From Cristatella mucedo (Eukaryota; Bryozoa; Phylactolaemata; Cristatellidae), in the NCBI GenBank assembly GCA_009760855.2, contig WPIO01000006.1, positions 5,489,501-5,553,500 on the forward strand: 64,000 nt of DNA, given 5' to 3'. Every line of letters begins with the position of its first letter. The first letter of the stretch is position 1. The notes under the pieces were generated by a model. The model was not told where the DNA came from. It did not search any database and worked only from the letters and a program-made list of their open reading frames with translations. Position numbers and translations under genes: made by a program. Positions 13,701 to 23,885 of the stretch are shown one piece after another.

Positions 13701-16700
13701 CCATGCGCCCTATGGTTTACGACAGACATTAAAATAGCTAGGTCTACGAAGCTGAAGCTTGAAAAAGCACGCAAAAGATCAGGACTGACTGTCAATCGAA
13801 AGGCATACCAGGACTACTGTAGATCGTACCAATAGATCCTGGCTAAGGCCAAGTCTAGCTCATATATAAACATTGTCGAATCCCAGATACACAATCTACA
13901 ATACTGTTGACGACGATCAACCGTCTCCTTAACAACTCCTTGGTTAGCAGCTTACCTAAATATTCCTGCTGCAGTCTAGTTGATCGTTTCTCTAGCTACT
14001 TTGTCAGCAGGATAGACAAGATCAATGAGTCAAGCCCGAACATGGCAGCATTCCCCTGGAATTCTGTCCCTCAGTTCCACATAGCACGACAATATCTACA
14101 TTCAAGGAGGCCTTCAGTGACCTCGTCCTAATGTTAATGTCCCAATGATAGAAGACGACTAGTCCTCTCTGGACTTATTCCCACCGTCCTGCTTCTACAA
14201 TGCGTTAATCAGCTGCTGCCATGCATAACTAACATCATAAATATGTCATTAGTCTCAGGTCATGACCCAGCAACGTTCAAAAGGCTGAAGACGGGCCGCT
14301 GCTCAAGAAAGACACTAGACCAGGGGCTTTCAACCTTCCTAATGCCGTGACTTTTGCTGCTGCTATGATCCATGAAGTATGCGCTAACAAAAGAAAAGCA
14401 CGCGGAGCAGCCGCAGGGCCCGGGGCCGCTAGCTGAGACGCCGCTCGTTTGGTATTCCTAGCCTTGTCCCTTATGTCATTATTCCTTAGCATTTATGCAT
14501 ATCCCTAGGTATTCTTTCATACAGCTCCTCATTTTTTAGCGACCCCCTAATCATTAAACTATTGTTTACATAATGTGGAAATGTTTTACGATGGTCTTAG
14601 GTGACCCCTGTGAAAGGTTCGTTCAACCCCTTTTCAAATTTCGCCGTCTCCCTCTCACAGTTTCTATCAGAGACTGGACCAAATCGTGGCACGCCAGCTG
14701 AACTCATATATAGATACTTCAAGCCTTTCTTGTAGGTTTCAGTCTGGTTTTAGCTCTAATCCTTCTACTAAGTCAGCGTTGCTTCGGGTGTACAACGACC
14801 TACGTGGGACTGCAGACTTTGGTAGAGAATCTGCTTGTTTTGCTTGATCTTTCTGCGGCTTTTGATACCTTCGATTCGAAGTCCTTCTTGAGAGCCTCTC
14901 ATCTCGCCTAGGCATTAGTGACACTTCACCACAACGCTCGAGGTCCTTTCTCAGTGAGATACTATAGAGTATTAATGTGAACGGACAAAGATCGTCAGAG
15001 GAACTAATGAAATATGGGGTACATCAGGGCTCTGAGGTTGGTTCCGGTATTTTCACGGTTTACACTCTCCCTCTAGCCATTTGACTGCCGGGCACAATCT
15101 AGGCTTCTACCTTTGCTTAGATCCCTCCCGGCCCTCCTGCATGTCAAAGTCTCTCGACTTCCTTGCTGCATGCATTGATTACGTCTGCGGATGGATAGCA
15201 TCAAACTTTCTTGAATTGAATGGGAATAAAACAAACAACTAATTATGGGAAAACCAAGAACGATTAGGAAATTTAAAATGGTAACGCTCAAAATTGGCTG
15301 TGCCAGCAGTTCTCCTGTTGAATCTGCACGCAATCTAGGTGCAATGTTCCAAAATGTCCTTTTATTAGACGACCGCATCAGCTCCACGGTCAAGACTGCC
15401 TAATTTCAGCTGCATAACATTGCTAAAAGTTAGGCTTGTTTAGACAGGGATACCACAACTACATTAGTTCATGCATTTGTGACATCCCGTCTCAACTTCT
15501 GTTCCTCAGTTCTTGCAAGCCTACCGGCTCGTTCGATCAGGCACTTACAGCTGGTGCCACAATTTGCAGCTAGGCTTGTCTGTAGTGAGGGTCGCAATTG
15601 CCACATCATACCACTTCTCGCTGACCTGTACTGGTTCCTAGTCAAACAACATATCGACTGCTCTGTCACTCACTTTTGGGTGTGTTCATCCTTTGGGTCC
15701 AGCCTGCCCATCAAATCCATTCCCCACCAGGCTAAGCATCGTACCACCCACTTTTCGGAATCTAATAGTATACCTACACCTCCTACAAACTTCAAATCCT
15801 TTGCAGACCGTGGGTTTAGTTCATATGCTCCTGAAGCCTGGAACTCACTTCCGACTTGCGTCGCGTTATCTCCTGACTTGACCAAATTTCAAAAGAAACA
15901 AAATCGCAAATATGTATCACAGCATTTAGCGGGTTCCCGTGATTCGACCTGTATAAGCTTATGTGTGCAGACACTGGGCCTGCAGTCACTAACCATGCTT
16001 GCATGCTCACCCTGTGCATGTCACCCCTAACCATGCTACTCTTGTTGCCTATTGAGCATGCTATGACCAACCATTCGATCGTGCTTCCTTTGCATCCAAT
16101 CAAAAGTGCCTCGAAAGAGACAGAGTTATCTGAAGGTGCTATATAGAATGTACTATTTCTATTATCCAGCGGAACAGGCTTAACGGCCGAGGAATTCGCC
16201 GACAGATCGAAACTTGCCGAACCGATGTCCTCGACTGTATTGACCTTCACAGGGAAAATGCCGAGTGTACACGGTGCGTACGATTTTAACGTTACATCTT
16301 TCAAATTCGAAAAAGTATCGGTCGTCCTATCAACTGCATTTGAAATGAAATTGATGACACAGTAACTGGTGGCACTATGAAACTATGAGACGCTGGCGCG
16401 TCTGCTGATCGAATGAATCGGTATACGGCCCTGAGAATTCTCCACCTCTCTCGTTTTTCTCTCCGAGCACTTCAATAGGCTGAATAAGTTGGTGCTGTAG
16501 CTGATTAATAATAATAATCCACACAAATAAGACCAGGCAGAAGCATGCACAAGGCTATGCTAGCGAAGAAAAAATAGTATCCTGCTTCCAGATATTCCTT
16601 ACATGCCCAGCTTCTTGCTGTCACGAAGTTGCTCGTAGACATTCGCTGCAGAGCCACTGGTATCGAATGTTTGTCCAATTCGTCCACTTATCCACTGAAG

Positions 16701-17321
16701 ACATTCTTGGCCTAGTGAAGCATCATATTTAGCTGCCATCTGCAAAAATCATAAAAATTCCAATGCAACTTCATGCAGACGGTCCATTAACTCATAAGCA
16801 ATTCAGTGTTCGAGTTTGGTCCTGTGCAGCCTAGTAGACAAACTATCACCTCGTATACTCAGGTGTCGGGCAAGCCAATATGTCTTAGTCTAGAAGTATC
16901 GTGCTCTTACTTCAAGAATCGTGTCAAACGAAACGGATAAGCGTAGCCCAGATAGGCATAGCCGCTTCCAAAAGCGACCACCAAATGATTGCTACTAATT
17001 CTAAAACCAAGCTAACTCTCGTACAACCTTTAAACAAGAATTGAGAGTGTGCGTTCACTTTTTCTCTTCGCTTTGGAATAGACCTGTGACTCAATTTCAT
17101 GCAATTAAAATGATAATCTGAGAATCGAAATAAGCGTAAAAATATCCATATCTGCCCTTAAAAATGCGTATCGATATCCATATTTGCCCCATAGCCGCGG
17201 CTTGCACTTCTAAAGTCTATCGCACTGTAGCCATTTGAGTCGCCATTTAAACTTGAAGATAACCAACCTTTTCTTGAGCATCTTTGTTAATCCCTGATTT
17301 CTCAGCCCGTTTTTCGGCCAT
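6364..17321 (-). CDS. Transgelin/MP20-like calponin-family protein, four exons, intact
   Basis: The exons on the minus strand are 17321-17268, 16739-16603, 10196-9989 and 6522-6364. All join in phase (0, then 2/1, then 0) through AG acceptors and GT donors to give 185 codons and a TAG stop. Residues 1-18 are a short basic leader (MAEKRAEKSG..). Residues 20-130 form a single calponin-homology domain (KYDASLGQECLQWI.., LANTLKPG, VPDYECFATVDL, QNITQVVNCIQAL). The C-terminus has one calponin repeat (IGLQMGYNKGATQAGM, about 160-175). Family members bind and stabilise actin filaments in muscle and other contractile cells. The length matches the usual 180-200 residues. Exon 1 ends in a GTTGGT donor, which is weaker than the rest. 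Relatives often have about ten extra residues between exons 3 and 4, so a micro-exon may be missed. Intron 2 holds LINE-B in the opposite orientation. Confidence 0.82.
6985..7500 (-). mobile_element. LINE-B 3' fragment in transgelin intron 3
   Basis: Its (AAT)n end at about 6985-7003 and the body match other LINE-B copies, for example 'ccattaaatgctgtgataaa' and the C-terminal coding region reading toward lower coordinates. Strongly diverged. Confidence 0.55.
7530..7635 (+). mobile_element. SINE-C copy, diverged
   Basis: Contains 'gtgggctcgagccc' (B-box-like), then 'gaggcatatg'-type sequence and a tail ending 'gtgctacaaaaatgaa', parallel to SINE-C at 62748-62888. Confidence 0.5.
7682..7772. 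repeat. (CA)n/(TA)n microsatellite
   Basis: Interrupted (CA)n followed by (TA)n inside transgelin intron 3. Confidence 0.9.
8148..8425 (+). mobile_element. LINE-A 3'-end fragment
   Basis: Matches the end of the LINE-A open frame (PTADYGT..CYFYATHYLN..) and the 3' UTR through 'ggagttactgacggagatacattac'. 5'-truncated and in intron 3 of the transgelin gene. Confidence 0.8.
8773..8930 (-). mobile_element. SINE-D copy
   Basis: On the minus strand it has a canonical B-box (GGTTCGAATCC, here read as 'ggattcgaacc' on plus) and the SINE-D body. Confidence 0.6.
8931..9988. other. Intron sequence without a recognisable feature
   Basis: Rest of transgelin intron 3. AT-rich with short frames that have no motifs. 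Confidence 0.4.
9989..10196 (-). CDS. Transgelin-like gene, exon 3 (second half of CH domain)
   Basis: Acceptor ctcttattgtag, donor GTAAGC, 208 bp (1 + 69 codons). LANTLKPG, FQQMELVNIF and FATVDLTESQNI are diagnostic for the transgelin/MP20 CH domain. Confidence 0.85.
10197..12100. other. Intron sequence without a recognisable feature
   Basis: First part of transgelin intron 2 in plus-strand coordinates. No coding frame with motifs. The last 150 bp may be the decayed 5' UTR of LINE-B. Confidence 0.4.
12117..12234. repeat. 118-bp GC-rich repeat, copy 1
   Basis: Nearly identical (two base differences seen over 118 bp, no gaps) to 14351-14468. It is much GC-richer than its surroundings ('gcagggcccggggccgctagc'-like core). 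Both copies stay open on the minus strand with the same reading. Identity unknown. Confidence 0.8.
12895..13430. other. Unexplained insert between endonuclease and RT of LINE-B
   Basis: LINE-B coding homology stops near 12890 and resumes near 13440. The intervening 540 bp shows no LINE-B reading. It has a GC-rich block (13030-13140) open for 70 codons on the minus strand and a perfect palindrome at 13335-13350. It may be another transposon. Confidence 0.4.
13335..13350. repeat. Perfect 16-bp palindrome
   Basis: GGGGACCCGGGTCCCC reads identically on both strands, in an otherwise AT-rich stretch. Confidence 0.9.
14321..14632 (+). mobile_element. SPIN-like hAT MITE inserted in LINE-B, itself interrupted
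   Basis: The left end CAGGGGCTTTCAACC and the inner blocks 'atacagctcctcat', 'gatggtcttaggtgacccctgtgaaagg' and 'tcgttcaacccc' match the SPIN-type hAT short elements at 51408 and 56037. The right terminal repeat is lost. About 165 bp (14351-14515) is inserted after 'ccgtgac'; it begins with the 118-bp repeat. Confidence 0.7.
14351..14468. repeat. 118-bp GC-rich repeat, copy 2
   Basis: See 12117-12234. Here it sits inside the hAT MITE. Confidence 0.8.
16603..16739 (-). CDS. Transgelin-like gene, exon 2 (first half of CH domain)
   Basis: Acceptor tttttgcag, donor GTAAGG, 137 bp. It encodes KYDASLGQECLQWI..VYEQLRDSKKLG, the start of the CH domain with the characteristic Trp-Ile. Confidence 0.8.
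17268..17321 (-). CDS. Transgelin-like gene, exon 1
   Basis: Eighteen codons from ATG (17319-17321 on the plus strand reads cat). Bases around the ATG are aag-ATG-G. The donor is GTTGGT. Confidence 0.7.
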
Positions 17322-17373
17322 CTTTTCTTCCAGTGATAGTACTCTCGAAGATCCAGTGTCGGAAACCAACTAT

Positions 17374-17382
17374 CCAATATGG
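17374..17382. promoter_or_regulatory. CArG-like box upstream of the transgelin start
   Basis: CCAATATGG lies 53 bp upstream of the ATG. SRF sites are CC(A/T)6GG; this has five A/T bases, so it is one short of consensus. Vertebrate transgelin genes are SRF targets, which is the only reason to note it. Confidence 0.2.
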
Positions 17383-17544
17383 TAGACAAGACCGAGGCTT
17401 GTGCCGTGAACTGCATGCTGGTTAGCCGGAAGTGTGTTGGTTCAGCCTGGCTCGCCAAGCCACCGCCTTCTAAAGGCCGAGAACAGCACATCCACTTTTT
17501 GGCATTCTCAGATGTTCCTAGCCAGCCGCCTTGACACTACAATT

Positions 17545-17978
17545 ATAATAATATTAATGCACATGATAAAGCGCCCTCAGAGAACTTAATCTCTTTCTAG
17601 GCGCTTTACATTTGCTGCTTAGTCAAATGCAATTTATTATAGAGCAAAATTATAATTGCAAAACAAAAAAAAAGAATAATATAGTTAGGGGTGACATGCA
17701 CAGGGTCAGCATGCAAATGTGGTTAGTGGCAGCATGCACAGTGTCAGCACGCATAAGCACATGAAGGACGAATCACAGGGACCCACTAAATGCTGTCCTA
17801 AATAGTGTGTTTTTCAGTTCTTTTTAAATGTGATCAGGTCAGGGAATGTTCTGACGCAGGTCAGGAGGGAGTTCCAGGCTTTGGGAGCGTACGAACTAAA
17901 TGCACGGTCTTTAAAGGATTTGAGGTTTGTACGAGGTATTTCTGGACTGTTGGATTCCGAAAAGCGGGTGATACGAAG
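17545..17978 (-). mobile_element. LINE-B 3' fragment
   Basis: Begins at its 3' end with 'aataatattaatgcacatgataaagcgccctcagagaactt' and continues into the C-terminal coding region. It stops abruptly at about 17978, where the duplicated block begins. Confidence 0.8.
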
Positions 17979-18205
17979 TTTGTGCCTCCATGCGGCATAG
18001 GCGGCACCTGGTAACCGTTACAGGGTATGCCCGACTCCGGGCAGAAACCACTGGCAGCACGTCCAGCCGTGGTCAGGAAGTGACTGTGGCTGGCGAATCT
18101 GCCCGTGGCAAGTCAGCGGCTGACCGTGCCCTGTGCAGGCTGGGCCGACCAGACGTCCAGCCTGCGAGAGACGGCAAGAGGCTCGAGCCTACCGATCAGG
18201 TCTAT
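17979..18205 (-). mobile_element. RLE-type retrotransposon fragment
   Basis: Same sequence as 26629-26845 and homologous to the plus-strand copy at 47550-47780 (cagcctgcac..gtcagcc). It is cut off at the left edge of the duplicated block. Confidence 0.75.
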
Positions 18206-18545
18206 TGCTTCACCAGGCTAAGCATCGCACCACTCCCTTATTTGATTTTAATCTAATCGCTTACCTGTACCTCGTAGGAACCTCGAATTAAAGACCGTGC
18301 CTTTAGTTCGCATGCTCCTTAAGTCTGGAATTCACTTCCGACAGGCTTCGCAGCATTCCCAGATTTGACGACATTTTAAAAAGAAGCTAGACGTGCATTT
18401 ATTTATCACAGCATTCATTTATAGGGTCCCCGTGATGGGTGCTTTGTTCGCTTATGCATGCTGACACTGCGTGATGCCACCAACCATATTGACAACCATG
18501 CTGACCCTGCCCACATCACTGCTAACCATGTTATGCTCGTTTGTT
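18206..18545 (+). mobile_element. LINE-B C-terminal/3' fragment (copy 1)
   Basis: Starts 'caccaggctaagcatcgcacca' (HQAKHRTT) and carries the LINE-B end of the open frame and 3' UTR as far as 'aaccatgttatgctcg'. Confidence 0.75.
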
Positions 18546-19298
18546 CTAGATGCCGGAGATGCTACAACCCAGTTGAGAGCTTGTAAGTTTACTTTTTCAA
18601 TTCTTATCAAGAAAGGCATAGTGTATTTTGATGGATATTTAAAGGCACCTGTCGCTTTCATGATGTTGTACCTGCTTGAGGTATCCAACTTCGTTGTACC
18701 TGACCTCGTTGTATCTTACCTATTATGTTGTTTCTCAAGCTGGTTCTCGTTGTTTCTCAAGCCAGAGCCAGCTGCCCATACGGTTATTCAGGCCTGTGGC
18801 ACCTGTCTTATCCGGTACCAATGCCCACGCATAGTATTTAGTCGCTGAAGTTTAGTTCAAATGCTCTCCAAGATACAACTGCCTTGGCCAGGTTTAGAGA
18901 AGTTGGTATGTCTGTGGCACCTCAGGCACAGCAATATGGCGAGCGATAACAGACAGCTTTGTAGTAATCTAATACCACGATGAGAGCTCATCAGTTAGTT
19001 TATCCCGCAGACACTGCTGTGAACCAGCCTAACCTAAAAGTCATTCAGCCAACTAAAATTACAGCACCCACTACAGTGTACTCAATAGGATGAGCATTCA
19101 ACTGACAGTAAACTAAGCAATGAACAACACTTCGAATAACTTACAGGAATCTGCTTGATGCAAATTCCCTCGACATTAAATATCGTACATAAATCGTGAA
19201 ATCTGGCATCCTTGTTATTGAGTACTTGCACAGCATATCAGCTCCCTTGCCCGGTGCTATTCAATCCTCCACACCAACTAACCTCGGTAAAAATACGT
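18546..19298. other. Duplicated sequence without a recognisable feature
   Basis: Identical in arrangement to 27186-27930. A 125-codon frame (18471-18848) is kept open in both copies, but it starts in LINE-B sequence and shows no domain; it is not called as a gene. Confidence 0.4.
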
Positions 19299-19782
19299 AC
19301 AGTTCTTATGCTGACCCACAAGGACCGCCACGGCTTGGCTCCTTCATACCTAGCTGAACTGCTGCATCAGTTTCAGCTTGTTCGCGCCCTCAGGTCCGGT
19401 GTGGACAATAAATTAGCTGTCCCACTCCTCCGCTTAAAGACAGTTGGCGACAGAAGCTTTAGCTCTGCAGGTCCTAGACTGTGGAACTCGCTTCCACAAT
19501 TCTTGCGCAACGACATATACTCTCCAACTGCCGACTATGGCGCATCTTTTTCAACGGTCCTGAACTGCTACTTCTATGCTACTCACTACCTCAACTGCTC
19601 TCCTAACTCTGCTATGCTTCCCACTTTCTCTTTGTTGCGTGAGACGAAGTCTGTTGGCTACCGAATGCGTACCGAAAGCCGCTTAGGCTGTGAGTGCGCT
19701 ATACAAAACTCTCCCGCGTAACACCCACATGGTCTTTATGACTTTGTGGAGTTTCTGACGGAGATTCATTACATTACATTAC
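19299..19782 (+). mobile_element. LINE-A insertion specific to copy 1
   Basis: Copy 2 reads straight through (aaaaatac-ttactgcatta near 27930), whereas copy 1 has 484 extra bp. These encode the LINE-A C-terminus (LTHKDRHGLAPSYLAEL.., GPRLWNSLPQFLR) and end in an (ATTAC)n tail. A clean 5'-truncated insertion made after the duplication. Confidence 0.9.
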
Positions 19783-21639
19783 TGCATTAGGTCATTTGTA
19801 TGGAGCCCTAAGAATAATAGTATTCATCGGCGTGCTTTCTAAATGGCTTTAAGAAGAGAATGAATAAACCAAGTTTATTTCTATCTCGATATCGAGATAA
19901 TGCTTAAAGAAGTTTTCAAGGGATTACAAGTTCTAGTGCAGCGTCTTCCAGAAGATAATTATAGGTTACACCAACAAAGGTCCATCTTAAAGGCAAAGTG
20001 TAGCTTCTAAAAGAGAGCCGATAATCCAGTATACGCCTTCTACAATCGCTTGTGTCACGCACACACAATCTTTTTAGCTGCTCCCATGTCGGAATTAAAT
20101 ATGCCAATCCACGTTGCGGACTGGCATGTCATTTTGTTGCTTTGTTTAAACGCGATTGATAGGATCTGATAATGTATACAAGCTGCCACATTCTCAGAGG
20201 ATTCGTCTGTGTCATCCCTTAGCTCTATCTCTGTATTTTCTTTCAAGTCCATCCTGCAATTACGAAAAGTCGAGAAGTTTCTACAGTTCATTTGTAAAAA
20301 CAAGTCCAAATATTTAGCCAGAACGACAGCAAATTTCACCTTCTACTTGCAGCTGGTGTGATGGCTGACAATGGAAACCCGTTTGTAACCAAATTTCTAA
20401 CCAAATTGTAACCAGATTTACAACCAGTTACCGGGAACCAGTCAGTGATCCAAATCTCAGCCAAAAGTACGTTGCTATACCATGAGTAGAAAAGCATGAA
20501 TATGTACTACCTCGCACAATATTTATCACTTGCTTTGTCTGACTAGCTAATTAGTTGTAATATCCTTTACACAAACATATGCCTCCTCCTGAGTTTTATC
20601 ATGGAAGCCGTTCCTGCTGTCTTTGCGATTTTTTCCCTTCGCAAGACCTACGGGAAATTTTCCATGGTATTTTTCCACGGATCAAGAATAAACCTGAATG
20701 TTATTATGTCTTCGCAACTCAAAAAATGGTATAGAAAATATGTGCATTTCAAAAGCAGTAAGTCTAGCTCAGAAATTTCAACACATAAACCCTCTTAATA
20801 ATTTAGCATTGAACGTAATAAGCATAAATTCTCTCTTGGTGGTCAGCTCTAGCAAGCCCATTCAGCCTTAGCCATCAGGTCAGGTACCTATCAGCCGCGG
20901 CCACACTAGACGTTGCTAGTGCGATCGTATTATTCTGGCTGGCGAATTCTTGAACTGACCATGCATAGGAAAATCTTGTCACTTAGGAGTGCATCAAAAA
21001 TTCCATACAAGATATCAAGCCTGGTGTATGGTCGAATACGGTTTCAAGGCACTTTGTGCTGTCAATTTTAAATAAAGTGATTCCTCTGTTACAAAGCCCG
21101 AGTTCCAGCAATAAAATTAAGCATTCTTTTGAATAAGAAATTCTGTTAAATTTTACAGGTAATTAAATAATTTGAAAACTGTTCGCATGCTTGTAAGAAT
21201 TATTTTCTCTTAAAAGTGATTTTTCTCATTTAATTAATAATTGAGGTGTCGATAAACTTATGAAACCGTTTTAAAATATCCTACTGGTATTGCGTTGATG
21301 AATTAGGATGCTATATATAAATAAAAATCTCAATGCATTGATTGCAAGCTTCCAGAGTGCTATTCCATCAATGATACCTCAAAATAAGATCAGCATCGTT
21401 ACTGATTCATTAGAAATGGTATTTGCAAGGCGCCACCACTTCAGTTTAATAGTATATGTTTATCTCGCTGGTTAACAGTGCCCTTGTTATCGAGTTACCG
21501 TCAGTAGGATTATCCAGTACGTCAGTTAGTACGGTTTTAAAGTTCTTTAATACTTTTAGTTTTCTAATTTTTATTAATAGCTTAAATTGGTTCACTCGAG
21601 GTGAGCATGTCCTCTTATGGGAAGCAAAATGGTAGTAAT
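19783..21639. other. Duplicated sequence without a recognisable feature
   Basis: AT-rich and matched by 27935-30835 (copy 2 has about 1 kb more at 28415-29485). Short frames only. Confidence 0.4.
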
Positions 21640-21785
21640 CGCCGTCCTGGTTTGGTCTAGCGGTTAAGGTGCTCGCCCCAAACAAGGTCTGACTGAGATC
21701 GTGAGGACGAGCCCCTAGGCGTATATGAAGCGCCTGAATAGATATCAAGTTCTCTTGGGGCGCTATATAAATGAATTACATATTT
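21640..21785 (+). mobile_element. SINE-C copy (first of a pair)
   Basis: tRNA-like head with an A-box-like 'tggtttggtctagcggttaagg', a B-box-like region, and the tail 'gcgcctgaatagata..ggggcgctatataaatgaa'. Confidence 0.85.
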
Positions 21786-21949
21786 CGCCGAGCTGGTTTG
21801 GTCTAGCGGATAAGGTGCTCGCTCCGACCAAGGTCTAACTGAGGTCGTGGGCTCGAGCCCCGAGGCAAATGTGAAGCGCCTGAATAGAGATTAGGTTTTC
21901 TAAGGGCGCTAAATAAATGAATTATTATTATTATTATTATTATTAATTT
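21786..21949 (+). mobile_element. SINE-C copy (second of a pair), (ATT)n tail
   Basis: Same structure as the preceding copy, with 'gtgggctcgagcccc' and a longer (ATT)n tail. The pair is absent from copy 2, which reads gtagtaat-ttagc, so it inserted after the duplication. Confidence 0.9.
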
Positions 21950-23130
21950 AGCTAAGCTCGAATCCTCTCAACTCATTTGATGCATGTATTGATGACATAA
22001 GAACATGGATGGCAGCAACTTTTCTACAACTAAGCGATGATAAAATTAACTTGCTAGTTATGGGCAAACGCAGTGTGATTATGAAATTGGAAAGGCTGCC
22101 GCTCAAAAGTGGCTCTGCAAGCATATCTTCTGTTGAATCAGCTCAAAATCTGGGTGTCATGATCCAAAATGATCTCTCGTGAGACGAACACATCAGCTCC
22201 ACAGTCAAATTTGCCTACTTTCAGCTACATAACAATGCTAAAATTCAGTCTTGATTAGATAAGGATACCACGTCTAAGTTGGTAAATGCATTTGTGACAT
22301 CCCGACTTGACTCCTGTAACTCGCTGCTCCCTGGCCTACCGGCATGTGATATCAGGCGATTACAGCTTGTGCAAAACTCTTCAGCTAGGATTGTCTGTCG
22401 TGAGCTTCGCAGTTGCCACATCCCACCAATTCTCGCCGACCTGCATTGGCTACCAGTCAAGCAACGGATCAACTTCAAAGTTTTGTCACTCACTTTTTAG
22501 ACACTTCATCCTTTGACTCTAGCCTATCTCTTTGGTCTACTCCCCCGATCAGGCCAAGCATCGTACCATCCGCTTTTCGGAATCCGAAAGTCTACAAATA
22601 CCTCGTTTAAACCTCAAATCCTTTGGAGACAGTGCGTTTAGTTCGTATGCTCCCAAAGCCTGGTACTCCATCCCGACTTGAGTCAGAATATCCCCTGACT
22701 TGACCACATTTAAAAAGAACTTAAAAACACACCAGATTGGGACAGCATTTAGTGGGTCCCTGTGATTCGCCCTTCACGTGCTTATGTGTGCTGACACTGT
22801 GCATGATGCCACTAACCACACTTGCATGCTTACCCTGTGTATGACACCCTTACCACAGTGTTCATGCTGTTTATCAAGCATGATATTACTCACGATTCAA
22901 TCGCGTTTCCCTTTGCAGCAAATTTTGGCTACCAAATGCATACCGAAATCCACTTAGGCTGTGAGTGAGCTATACAAAACTCTCCTGCATAACACCCACG
23001 TGGTCTTTATGACTTTGTGGAGTTACAGACGGAGATACACTCATTGCATAAATTTAAAGCACCTAGGAATAGATTGAGTTCTCTGAGGACGCTTTATCAA
23101 GTGCATCATCATTATTATCATTATTATTAT
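21950..23130 (+). mobile_element. LINE-B 3' half (copy 1)
   Basis: Encodes broken pieces CIDDIRTWMA.., VNAFVTSRLDSCNSLLPGLP, ILADLHWLPVKQRI. It then has the 3' UTR and the terminal hairpin with (ATT)n. Interrupted at 22925-23045 by a LINE-A piece. Present in copy 2 at 30838-31885, so it predates the duplication. Confidence 0.88.
22925..23045 (+). mobile_element. LINE-A 3' fragment nested in LINE-B
   Basis: About 120 bp 'ggctaccaaatgcataccg..cggagataca' absent from copy 2. An 'aaattt' word flanks both sides (gcaaattt / cataaattt), consistent with a target-site duplication. Confidence 0.8.
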
Positions 23131-23885
23131 AAGCTTGGTGTCTCCTTGTGTGTTATACGAATCTTTCTTCCGGAAAGGTTACCTTTCACAAGGAACACAG
23201 ATAATTCTGCAATCAGTGTGCTTTCTAAATTTAGAATGTTTTTATGAATACTTTATTTGCATAGATTATTAGATTAATTCATAAATTGATCAGCTAAGTC
23301 TAGATATAAAAATATACGTGCATCTAAAAACCTAATGCCAAAACCCTTGAACTAAAACTATAAAATCCGAATAAATTTAGCAATTTTACATTGCGATAGT
23401 TGGAAGTGAGAATTTATAAAACTGGCAGTCGTTCCTGTTTGGTTAGAAGTTAATTAATTGACATAAAAATCACAAATTGAATTATTGTTTGAAAGTCATT
23501 TATGATTAGGAAGACATAGCACGCAGCATGTCGAATGTAACTGATGAACGCAGGTTTCATGTAAATCTGCTAATGCAGCAGCTGGCTATTGGTGCTTTGG
23601 AGTTGTCCTTGTATTTTATGAGCAAACCGTAAAGTAGATAATCCAATATTGCCCACCACTAGCGTCGTGGAAGTCGCCGGTACTCTTATTTCTCTGTACA
23701 AAATGAGGATAGCAGATCAGTCAATCGGCCACTTGAGTTAAAGCTGCAGTAGGGATTCCATTAGCGATCTGCATTTCCCTAAGCTGCACGTCCTGTTTGC
23801 ATACAAAGCTCTATGACTTAGCTTGCTGGGAAAACAGTGACGCACAAGCAAAATCCTACAGTGGCGTCACAAAGCTCGACTTGTC
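23131..23885. other. Upstream region of actin copy 1
   Basis: Closely matches 31886-32638 before copy 2. An inverted pair GTGACGC..GCGTCAC (about 23837-23870) just upstream of the first ATG is kept in both copies. The TATA-like word of copy 2 (32446-32456) is not kept here; the matching bases read TGTACAAAAT. Confidence 0.45.

Larger units (their letters stand above)
12290..16150 (+). mobile_element. LINE-B: near-complete but dead CR1/L2-like retrotransposon
   Basis: It holds an AP-type endonuclease (LISEKDLDLPALTET near 12370; IGDFNIHF near 12722; HGPTPIKGHTLDQ near 12820). A reverse transcriptase follows (FQSGFSSNPSTKSALLRVYNDL near 14740-14800; YGVHQGSEVGSGIFTVYTLPLA near 15010-15080) and then the C-terminal region (SRLNFCSSVL.., APEAWNSLPTCV, to about 15900). 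The 3' UTR ends near 16150. The frames are broken many times. The catalytic YxDD box expected near 15100 is absent, the sequence reading straight from GFY to CLDPS. A hAT MITE and another insert split it. It lies antisense in intron 2 of the transgelin gene. Confidence 0.85.

Noticed and set aside
18471-18848. 125-codon frame kept open in both duplication copies
   Set aside because: Begins inside LINE-B 3' sequence and the copies are too recent for conservation to mean selection.
21640-21720. A functional tRNA gene
   Set aside because: Has A- and B-box-like parts, but occurs as a repeated family with a LINE-type tail and no closing acceptor stem; it is a SINE.
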